Assembly (NCBI GenBank): GCA_019925095.2
Contig: CM034410.1
Coordinates: forward strand, 12,984,436-13,048,435
DNA: 64,000 nucleotides
Source of the DNA: Dendrolimus kikuchii
Taxonomy: Eukaryota; Arthropoda; Insecta; Lepidoptera; Lasiocampidae
Direction: 5' to 3'
Shown here: piece by piece, positions 29,640 through 40,100 of the stretch
How positions within the stretch are numbered: position 1 is the stretch's first letter
Layout of the letters: each line of letters starts with the position of its first letter
Notes under the pieces: generated by a model
The model's database searches: none
The model's input: the letters and a program-made list of their open reading frames with translations, nothing else
What the model was told of the DNA's origin: nothing
Position numbers and translations under genes: made by a program

Positions 29640-30310
29640 AAATGATGATTTATTTATTTAATTTGTTTGGGAAACACAATAATAATGAAAGTATTTATTT
29701 CAAAATGGAATCTTACAGATTACTCTTATTGAAGGTTATGAGTCTACCATCGCTTCCAAAGCAATTTTAGTTACTGTTAAAGCAGAAGAAGCGGCGCCAC
29801 AAACTCGCCAGCAACGTTAATGTAGTTTATATTAATACAAGGTTTAACAAAGTAACTTATATGAATTATGACAGAACTTGGTGGCGATGGCATTATACCC
29901 CTTCGGTGCGGACTGCGGTCGTGTAAAAAAAATCTTTCTGCTTATTATATGCTTTATTGTTCATTGAAAGCTCTTGAACCTTTTCTGGGATTTTGTTGAA
30001 GAGCATTATACTTTGCGCCACGAAACTACTGTAAACTTTATGGAGCCTATATGTGGGAATTTCAAATTCATTTTTATTCCTAAAATTTTCATAGTATACA
30101 TCACCTAAACTGGGAAAATCAGAGATATTTTTCTTAACATTACATTTATACTGTGAAGCCACTGTTAAAATATTTATTTCTTTAAACTTATTTCACAAAG
30201 AATCCCGCGCTCCCATGTTGTAAATTGAGCGAATAGCACGCTTCTGCAGAAATAAAAGGTTTATGTCAGCTGCATTACCCCATAATGCACAATGAAAAAA
30301 AATATGACAA
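29640..30310 (-). pseudogene. LINE ORF2 C-terminal relic and 3' UTR
   Basis: On the minus strand a broken frame reads 'ALWGNAADINLLFLQKRAIR', then after a stop and shift 'VASQYKCNVKKNISDFP', 'NEFEIPTYRLHKVYSSF' and 'MLFNKIPEKVQELSMN'. This pattern is typical of the post-RT region of insect non-LTR elements. The 3' UTR ('gcgccgcttcttctgcttta' on that strand) recurs at 58.6 kb. It is not a host gene; one stop and at least one shift are visible. Confidence 0.7.
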
Positions 30311-30373
30311 AAACTACCTTAAAAGTTTTAACACGCCCTATACATACTTTTTGTCTATAGAACTTTAAGACAA

Positions 30374-30691
30374 TTGGCACTCGGTCCTTATCAATACCAG
30401 GATATCTCGCACACTAGTAGTCGAAGTTTCCTACCCACATTCTTCCTTGGGGTCAATGTGTACATTTCGTCGAACATCGAATGTATGGATTCTTTTGATA
30501 TTACTACATTGCCGTCCAATTGCAGAACGCTTGTTGGCCCAATGTGTAAGCGGCATTATCAAAGATGCCGAAGTCATAACAGATGTGAAAATTCAAGTGT
30601 TGACGTTGTTTTCATGAACTTCTCGATTTCAAAATGTAAAAAATCATCTATATTGTCGATCAATTATCAATTTAAATATTGGAAAATATAA
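30374..30691 (+). other. Open stretch of unknown origin, probably a decayed mobile-element fragment
   Basis: A 105-codon frame runs here, and another frame reads 'RPIAERLLAQCVSGIIKDAE' + 'VITDVKIQVLTLF' then a stop. Neither has a convincing start, splice site or recognised domain. The two overlapping protein-like frames suggest a frameshifted relic. No function is proposed. Confidence 0.25.
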
Positions 30692-31784
30692 ATTAATAAT
30701 CGTTAATACAATTAAATTTATGATGATTTGATAGCCTCGAAAAAGATTAATTAAAAAAAATATTTTGAACCAATTTTTTATTATCACCACAGTAAGGCAG
30801 GTGTAGGAAGAACTCTTAGTTTAATTTTAAACTCAAAATATTTCAAGCCAAATACGTTTTTAATGTTATATACAAAGTACATATATTAAAGCATATTGAC
30901 AGTAAAACCCTATAAGACTAAATTTTTTAAAAGCTTACCATAACATATGCATTAAAAAATTTAACGAATAAATATGGTTGTATTACGCGGGTTTTACTGT
31001 AAATACGTTTTTGATTTTTAAAATACACTAAGTCCAGTCGCAATGCTAGAAAAATGTATACAAAGACTCACGATATCCATCTCTTTCTCTAGTGAACAAA
31101 TTTGTTGCTATCTCGCTTACTCTTTGCAATATTTTGCGTAAGACTCACGATAAGTATCTCCTTTTCTAGCGACTAAATGTGTTGCTATTTCACTCTTTAC
31201 AATAGCGCAAACGAGCGAGTAAAAGAGATAACACTTCCGGCATCGAGACTGGAGTATATTACGTATTTCAACTTTCATGTTCGATGCTTATGTCGACGAG
31301 ACAACAATTACAATATTAATGAGGCACTTTATTTTGTAATGATTTTCAATATTCTACAATATTTTTTTACGGAGATTGTATGTTTTAAATAATATGGGAT
31401 ATGACAGTACTTTTTTTTTTCAATTTCGACTTAGCGAGGTTAGTGCATCTAGCCAGAGTCACGTGGTAATGACAGCACTCGTCATGTCAAATGTGCAGGC
31501 TTAATCGAAATGCACATGCGACGGAACAACCGCCGCGACAGCCGTTGAACTTTTAAAGACATAAACGTAGCCTTCGTGATCTAGTAATTTTATCTTTAAT
31601 TTCAACTAAATCCAGATGCTGTGAGATGAGATCCAATATCCGGTACAGTAAATTTCTGGATTACTATTAAAATATGTAGATAATTTTGTTCTTATATGAC
31701 AACGAGTTATCCAATATTTATTTTCTACAAATTTGAACTCTATTGTCTGAGTAGTTGTCAAACTATGTGTTAACAGGGCTATCT

Positions 31785-32150
31785 ATATGGAGTTCGTTGT
31801 TTCGCTCGCGCATTGCCACAATTTTGAAGATATGAATTAACAGGATTTGTTTTTTTATTACATAAGTTTAGCGGACAGGCAGATTCTACAAATCTCAACA
31901 ATAATATAAAGAATGTTCCACAGAACAAAATCATTTTGATTCAGACAAGGTTTCATACATGTTTTTTTCACAATAATTATTTTTTATAATTAGAAATTTA
32001 TATGAAACCAAAATTAAATTTCTGTGAAATATTCGTAGCTTTTGTTTGTTCAGATTCGTAGGATAAATATCTGTCGGAAGTAAATTCCGTCAATTCATAT
32101 CTTCAAAAACGTGGTAGTGTGCGAGCGAGATACCGACCTCCATTAGTAGT
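31785..32150. mobile_element. TIR MITE (family with 'gcgagcgaga' ends), copy 1
   Basis: Inverted ends: left 'tcgctcgcgcattgccacaa' + 'ttttgaagatatgaatt', right 'aattcatatcttcaaaaacg' + 'tggtagtgtgcgagcga'. About 365 bp with an AT-rich core and no transposase. A shorter relative lies at 38335-38525. Confidence 0.65.
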
Positions 32151-32499
32151 AGGCCCATTTCTCATCATCATTTCATACTTCATTAGGCCTTTTCACCAAA
32201 TAGCCTTTGACACCTTATACAATACACGTCTTTCGAACTGTGTAATACCTGTCGCAGCGGTTGTGTCATCGAGTGTGTATCTAGGCGTATAACATTAACG
32301 GAAACATGGTCCTTATTCTAAGCCTTATACATTTTAAGTTAAGCTATATTTTAAATGTATCTTAAAATATTATTTGATTTTTTTATGAGTTACATTGAAA
32401 CGAGTATTTGGATAAGAATATAACTATTGCAACTTATTTTCCTTATATTACTAAAATAAAGTATATGATTAAAATTAGTATAAGTAGTCAAAAAAAAAG

Positions 32500-32684
32500 T
32501 TCTAATGATTCGTCATAAAACGTAAACACTTAATTTCTGGATCTACGAAACCGATTTTAAAAATTTTTTTACTGTTGGAAAGCTACGTTAACAGGGAGTG
32601 TCATAGGCTATATAACATGACGCTATATACCACAGGAGCGGTATATAGCGTCAAAGCGCGGGTAAAACCGCGCCGGGCCGCTAG
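32500..32684 (+). mobile_element. Helitron-like non-autonomous element, copy related to 44.4 kb
   Basis: Shares 'gaaagctacgttaacaggga', 'ggctatataacatgacgcta' and the end 'ccgcgccgggccgctag' + T with the clean element at 44439-44631. It has an extra repeat of 'gcggtatatagcgtc' before the 3' hairpin. The 5' end is unclear. Confidence 0.6.
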
Positions 32685-32924
32685 TCTTATATATAACCCA
32701 TTCAGAACAGTTCCTCGGGAACACTCCCCGCTGTATAGCCGGTAGAATGTGCAGAGAGATGTGTAGGCCCTTCATATATTACGATACTCGCAAGAGACAA
32801 TACTTCAGTCGCGTGCCAATAGAATATTTCTTCGCCACTCGAGCTTCGTACATTATGCTACTAAAAAAAAAAAAAAAAAAAATCACCTTTGCATGCGCAA
32901 CACACACCGCTAGGATGTTTTTAA

Positions 32925-33020
32925 TTATGTCGAGTGATTCCAGTGATCAAGATGGTCTTGCAGTGTATCTTTATTACAGAAATAGAAACAAAAGAAAATA
33001 CTGGACTTGCCTTTCAGCCG
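32925..33020 (+). pseudogene. Possible PIF/Harbinger transposase N-terminal relic
   Basis: Frame MSSDSSDQDGLAVYLYYRNR continuing 'NKRKYWTCL' resembles the acidic/serine start followed by a basic 'RRRRYWVH' stretch seen in Harbinger-type nucleases. It then stops. No downstream DDE region was found. Weak call. Confidence 0.25.
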
Positions 33021-33387
33021 CTACGTAGTACAAAATAGCTAAAGTAGATAGTCAAAACGATAAACGGGTGAATTTGTTTGAGTAACATCATTGAACCTTA
33101 TGCTTTAAAACTTGAGTAATTTATAACGCTGTGAAGTAACGTCGTGAGTGCACTTGCATTTCTAGTTATCAGCATGACACGTCGCGAAACTGTTATTTTA
33201 TTGTCATTTCTACAATACCGGCTGGAGATTTTTCACCTGTGAAATAGCAGTGTGCCAAAACGAAATAACTTCACGGCAGTGAACGACATATTAAAGTAGC
33301 TGTAATTTTCATCACTAATACAAATGTATGTGAGATACCCCTCGGGGATACGCGTAGGATAGTAGTCGTCTGTAAGTATCGTATTTT

Positions 33388-33632
33388 TTTATTTTTATTG
33401 CAGGAGATCAGCAGACAGGCAGACGGCCCACTTGATGGAAAGCGGTTACCATCGCCTATGGACATTTGCAACACCAAGTTGCTGCAAATGCGCTGCTGCT
33501 CTCTTAAGGGAAACTGGAACCTGGTCACTAATGGCCGGAACACAACTCAAGGTTGTTATGGCGACATACTTTAGACCAGGGGTGGTAGCCATCCAGTCGG
33601 GCAAATGCCCTACCACCTGGCTGATGGCTGAA
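33388..33632 (-). mobile_element. Non-LTR 3' end, family C, copy 4
   Basis: Starts with a T-rich run then 'attgcaggagatcagcagac', ends 'atgccctaccacctggctg'. The complement of the family 3' UTR, truncated at nearly the same place as copy 1. Confidence 0.75.
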
Positions 33633-34500
33633 TTAATGTAAGAAAGGGCCGAAGTTTCTCCTTAGACCAAGCGTAATATAATAACGTAACATAATTGCCG
33701 ACCGAACAAGTACGCTGTTATTAGACTAGTACTGATGATAATTTGGTATGTGAAAATGCACGTGTCGGCGTTAACCTGACACGGCAATGTTTGGCTTTTG
33801 CTGGCACGTACAATATTTTTATAAATTGTTTTCATTTGCATAATGCTACATTCCTTAAAGAATTCCACTTTAGCCCGAATAAGATAACCTTTTAGAATTT
33901 AACAATAATAATCTCAAATAAACCGGTGGATTCAAGGCAGTAAACATTGAATAAATGTAAATAACTTCACACGTGAAAAACTGTTAAAAATTAACTCTAA
34001 AATAAATGATCATAACAATGTATGAATCTGTTTGCATAAAAGCATGGAAGAAGTAATAATAAATATATTAAAATATCAATCGTTCAGTAGAAACATTTTT
34101 ATGTACCTAGTGTCATTTTGTACCAATTGTAAAGTAAAATTTTACACAGCTTATAATTCCGATTGGCAGTTTCAGTTTGCATAGAAAAGTGCAGACCGGT
34201 TTCCGACATGTAAATAATCTATGTTGAACTTTATTCGTAAGCGAAAATGGCGGAGTTGTTGCTTGTTGCTATTTTAAGCTCTTATCCGCTTACATAATTT
34301 GTACACGGCCCCGCATTACTAATATTGGTCTAGTGCGCAGGTACATTGGGAGGAATGATTAGTTATGTAGAACTGGAAATGAATGAATTTCATATTCAAA
34401 CGGGAGTGTCAGAACTAAATACAGACAGACATTTAGCGTACAGAGTGGAACTAACCACCAAGGTAACATAAGTACAGGGATTTTCATACATAGTATTTAT

Positions 34501-35246
34501 TAGGAATGGGCCGAAATTCGTTTTACATTCGGTTTGAACGAATTTCGGCAGCTTCAGCCGAACTTCGGTTTAAATGCCGAACATTCGGGGCAAGGAAAAG
34601 GTAAAATACCTACTTGCACTATTTTGACTAAAGTTCATAGAAATCATATCTATCATAACCATAATATAAAAATTGACATCTATATACTCGTTAGTAATTT
34701 ATTTTTTAGTTAGAAACATGTAAACCTTAACGTTTAATGTGATAAAAATAAATTAATTAATTCTTGATTGAGTTTTTGCCTAATTAAATAGACATCAAAT
34801 TAAAACAAAAAGAAAGTAAACTTATTCTTCTTCTAAGAAACAGTAGTAGGTAAATAGTGCAACTACTTAATTATAATGCGTTACTTGAATTAAAAAAAAA
34901 TGTTTCTAAGGGATATCAGTAATTACAACTTTAATTTTGATTGAAATTACTTTTTACTAATTAAACATTATGAATTTAGAATTGTGAAATGGTGTTTTTT
35001 TTAACAAAGGTCTAAATATCTATTATTTTATCTACCTACTCATACTTAAAATTTACTAGAGGCAGGTTATGGTGTAAATAAATGCCAAAAATTCAGTGTT
35101 ATCAAGTTCCGTTGTCAACAGGTCACGATGTGTTGCTCTTGAGAAAGCGTGGGGAAATCAAACCGAAGTTCGGCCGAATTTTTTATTTTACCCGAATTTT
35201 CGGCCGAAGTTCGTATACGGTTCAAACCACATTCGGTCCATCCCTA
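34501..35246. mobile_element. hAT-like MITE, 746 bp, with 8-bp duplication
   Basis: Ends TAGGAATGGGCCGAA and, inverted, TAGGGATGGACCGAA. They are flanked by GTATTTAT (34493-34500) and GCATTTAT (35247-35254), an 8-bp duplication with one mismatch, as hAT elements make. Subterminal repeats of 'cgaatttcggc/gccgaagttcg' occur at both ends. The interior is AT-rich without transposase; short frames near 35.1 kb lie in the subterminal repeats. Confidence 0.78.
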
Positions 35247-35259
35247 GCATTTATACATA

Positions 35260-37090
35260 TATATTTCTTCCATTATAATAGTGCGCAACGAATCTCGGTA
35301 TAATGAGTTTACGCGCAAAATTTAAATGAGTCTCGAGTGAAGTTAGCTGTGTAAACGTGCGCAGGTCCGGTCGAGTGTTAACGTTCTTACACTTGGCAAT
35401 GTGTAGTGAGAAAGAGATGGCATGCGAATTGGGATAGTGAAAGAGCGAAAACGCAACAATGTCACTCCTTTTCAGCTCAGTACATACCTCGTAAACTTAT
35501 ATTAGTGTTCTCCGCAATGACGTGTACGAACTTCAAAGACACATTTAAGTTTTGCTTGTATTATATATTAGCTATAATAATGAAGCATATATTTATTGTT
35601 GTCTATGGAAAAAAATGAAAACATTTGAAAGTATGTTGTACAGGTGTAAAATTATTCTAATGCAAGTAAAATGTTAAAATAAATAATAAAAATTATAATA
35701 AAAAAAATACTACATCAAGTAGATTTTAATCTATTAGAAAATATGTCCATTCGTAAACGTTTACACTAACCGTAATAATGATTTTTTATGTTAACCATAT
35801 CCGAGATTAGTTCGGATTTACTAACCTAACGGTTAAATAGAAAAAATAGGCATAATACTTCAAAGGGAGAGGATATAATCGATTAAGAATTAATCTTAAA
35901 ATTAACTTAAAATATAATATTATAAACTGAAATTATTTAGACAATGCATGCTAAAATCGGTTTTAACATAAAGACGTGTGCACATTAAACATTTTGATGC
36001 CAATAGCCTCTATTTAAAATTTTGGACCTATTTGAGTGAAATGTTTAATTGTACGTACTTATACACTAACCTTAAAAGTGAGCCGGTATTTTGTTTTAAA
36101 TATACATACTATTAAATATATCATAGCCAAAAAAATCAATGGAAATGGTAAAGACTAAGAAATATCTAAAAAAATACTCAAGATATTATGTATATTGTAA
36201 ACTAATGTCGCTCTCTTGTGATGATTAGTGCTTAAATAAAATACCAAAATCGGTCCAGAATATAATTATATCAATCTCTAATTTATCGATTATAATATTA
36301 AGGCGTTAAAGCTTAGTGTACATTCGTTATACAAATATAACATAACATCATAAAATAACATTATGATATAAAACAACATTTTATGTATTTTAAAGGCCTA
36401 ATATTCTCACAATTATGCAAAATGGAAAAAGAAACTGAAAAAAGCCAATGATTTATTTTTATTTAATACAAAAAAAAAATCAGTTGCGTTAAAATCTCTA
36501 TGTCAGTAAATATTTGTATATCTATCTCTTACTCGTACACAAATGTATGTTGAATCTTCCATCCGCACAATGACAACGAGCGAGTGAGACAACAACACTC
36601 TTTTATACGCGAGTGAACGAGATAGATGATAAGAGGGCCATTGTCGTCAGAATTTTTTTCTACTGTGACGTGAATATGTCAGTTGTACAAATGTTGTTTT
36701 GTTCTTAATAATGTCATTTCTTACAGTCAAGATAGAACGAAGATTAAATAATCACATATTTTCTGACGTTTGGTGAGATATAGTAAATGCTATCAATATC
36801 GACTAGAGAAAATATATTCATCTTATTTGGAAAAATTTACATTATTTAAAGAGCAATAAAAATGATTATGAAAATCTCATGATGTTTAAAAGTAATGTAC
36901 ATGGGACGCTCACAAAAATAAGTGTCATATACCAAATTGCCATATTTTATATAGACAAAAAATTGAATATCTAAAATGATTTCTAGTCTGAAAACGTGTC
37001 AATATTTGAAAAAAATTATGACTTGGAATGGGTACCACTTTCCCGACTGTATGTAATGATAATGTTATGTTATGTTAGCACGCATTGTCA
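35260..37090. other. Intergenic, 3' of EPT1, no gene seen
   Basis: AT-rich. Several stretches with 'gcgag(t/a)gag' and 'gagagata' words (31080-31230, 35400-35470, 36530-36630) resemble each other loosely, and may be one old dispersed repeat. No exon or RNA gene was recognised. Confidence 0.4.
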
Positions 37091-37098
37091 TCTAAGAG

Positions 37099-37161
37099 TC
37101 AATCTGTACGCTGCTTTATATAGAAACAGCTTATTCTGAAGTGGTCGCACATTTGACGGAC
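37099..37161 (-). CDS. EPT1: EPT1 exon 9 (C-terminus and TGA stop)
   Basis: Acceptor CATTTGCAG before 37161. It encodes [20 protein letters not shown] then TGA at 37099-37101. The upstream open frame to 37314 is intron. Past the TGA the frame stays open for seven codons (CTC TTA GAT GAC AAT GCG TGC) before TAA. Confidence 0.88.
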   Translation of the reverse strand, partial: VRQMCDHFRISCFYIKQRTD

Positions 37162-40100
37162 CTGCAAATGATAAACACATTCAAGTTCATAAACTTTGCT
37201 ATACCTACCATCAAAGACTGCTAGGAGTGACGATTGCTGTGACAAGATGGCGCCACATGTTACAACAACTCTCAGCGAGGTGGTTGAGTATTTTCCCGTT
37301 GGGATGGCTATCACCCCTGGCCTAGAGTGTTATGCCATATCAACCTTAGATTATGTTTCGGTATCAGGTATCAGTGGCCAGGTTTCAGCCCCCCCCCCCC
37401 CTGAGACCAACAAAACATTGATAGCAAGTAGGCCGCCCGCCTGTCTGGTGTACTCCAGAAATAAAAAATCTTATTAAATGATTGCCGATTGGGAATTCAT
37501 CCACTCTTCCTAGACACTTGGAAGTCCTTTACTGCACGTGGCGTACGCTCCTTCATGTCATATGCAAGTTTTCCCAGAGCGCTGCAATATGGGGCTCTTC
37601 CAAAAGGTTGTATACAGATACTTAATCTCAACGAGGCAATCAATGCATCGGCATCGTATCACATGACACCAAGGCTATGTTCCACTTGTGGTTCACAACG
37701 CCCAAAATGCTCCTTCAGCCGTTCCACATACCGACCACGGTCATTATGGTCGCCGCGAAAACGTCAGTAACGACGTTATAATTTTCACTCACGCAGCGCT
37801 CACAACGACCCACGTCAAGAGCTGGATCGAATTGGGCGTTGACCACAAAATATTAATTCTCTATCGACACGTTGACAAAAGCACGATTTTCAAATGGACC
37901 ATACATCAACCAATGATATTTGTGCATTTCGTCTTTATATATATCATCACTCCATATTCCGTTCAAGCAAGCGGAATGGGAAAATGGCGGTCGTGAGTGT
38001 GATCGTGCGAACCTCCAGGTGGTAGGCGGTCCTTGCTAGATGGTAGGGCGTTTGCTCGACTGGATGGCTACCACCCCTGGTCTAAAGTATGTCGCCATAA
38101 CAACCTTGAGTTGTGTTCCGGCATTAGTGACCAGGTTCCAGTCTCCCTTAAGAGAGCAGCAGCGCATTTGTAGCACCTTTGGTGTTGCAAATGTCCATAG
38201 GCGATGGTAACCGCTTTCCATCAAGTGGGCCGTTTGCCTATCTGCTGAACTCCTGCAAAAAAAAACCTCATGTGGAACGCGGCCCATGTGTACCGTCTGT
38301 TAGTTTGTCTATTATAGAACACAAAAAAAAAACATGGAGTTCGCTTATCACTTACCAATAGCACATTTTTTGAAGATATAAATTGAAAAATATTATGTAC
38401 AAAACCTTGTCTGAATAAAAATTATTTGTGTTGTGAAACATTTATAATATCATTGTTGAGATTAATATATTCACTCAGTTCATATCTTCATAATTGTGGT
38501 AATGCGCGAGCGCGATGAGGAATTCGAATTCAGTAGCTCCCAAAAATCAAATCTCTTTAATTTGGTTTAAAAAAACTTCATATAATAGAAGGGTAAAAAG
38601 CGAAAGAATGAACTGTGACGCCATATAGGAATTTCTCAACTATGTTTTTTGCTACTCGATTGTCCTTCCCAACAGTCTTCTTCCGTGTTATAATAACTTT
38701 AATAGATAAATAAATAATTTCGAATTTAAAAGAAACTTACCACACATGCTCCATAATGTATATGCGCCAAAACAGTTAGCATGGTCATACTGTAGAACAG
38801 TATCGGTTCATACTGTGGCATTAACAATGATATCGTGGTCGCTGCCGTCAATGGCCACAGTAGCCAATTGTAGGCCTCACACCGCTGGTTGGACATCTGG
38901 CTTACTATGAGCCGACACTGGTGACCAAATTAATATAGTTTATTGGCTAAATAAGCTTTGCATTTATAATATAAATAAGCTAATAAATAACTTTGGGATA
39001 CGAAAATAATGAAATTACATCACTTTTAGAGAAACCTTCTAATTAACTGACAGGCAATTCTATAATTACCGTACAGACAAAACTAAAGTATGTCTGGACA
39101 AAAGTTAAATGCATTCGAACAAAAGTTAAATGAATCCGAACAAAAGTTAAATACATCCGAACAAAAGTTAAATGCGCCCCGATAAAAGTTAAATGTGTCT
39201 AAATAAAAGTTAAATGCATACGGACAATACTTAATGTGTCCGGACAAAACTTAAATGTGTCTGAACAAAAGTTAATGTGTTTGGACAAAACTTAAATGTG
39301 TAAAGTTTGGTGAAAAACACGTTATAGTTGACAGGACTTGCGCTTACAGAGCTAACTTCACTCGAAGCACACTTAAGTATTGAGTGTCTTATGGTGAAGT
39401 TAGCAAATAAAAGTTTGCTTGTTTGTTTATGGCCTTATACGTGAACATGAGGGTCAAATGAAGTGAAGCATTTTCATAAACTTGTGGGCGTAAACTTATT
39501 TGCATCTGTGTGGTTAATAGTAATATGTCCACCGCAAACTATTCCACCTTTATCCATACTGATTCGATTATTTTATAAGTTATCGTAAAGCATTGCGACG
39601 CGATCCTACTCCAAAATCGGCTTCCTTTAGGCGGCTTCACTCTGAGTTGGAGGCTCGGTCTACTTATTGTGTTCGTCTGAGATATTAGCATACAAATTGG
39701 TTTCTTTATTTATTTCAAAATAATTCTTTTGATAAAAAGCAGTGTACTCACAGCAACATTACTAAATAGAGTCCCCATCAGCAACAGAAGTGCTCTCAAA
39801 TCGTAGTCCGGCAGCCGGTTGGATTTATGCACCCATATTGACAGCACTATGACAACTGACAGAAACGACCATAGAGGCCTAATGGCTTCTGTCAATGTTC
39901 GCATTTTACCCGTTCTGAGTTTATACGATCTGTAATAAAAATTACACTATACTAGAGTTTTCTGTACACTGGCTAGTAGCTCTATTTTACTTACATAAAA
40001 ACTTAATTAGGTTTTTATATACAGGTGAATTTCTCAAGTGGGACCTTAGGGCCAATTCCCAAACTGTACGAAATAGCGATAAACATTTAAAATGGTCTCA

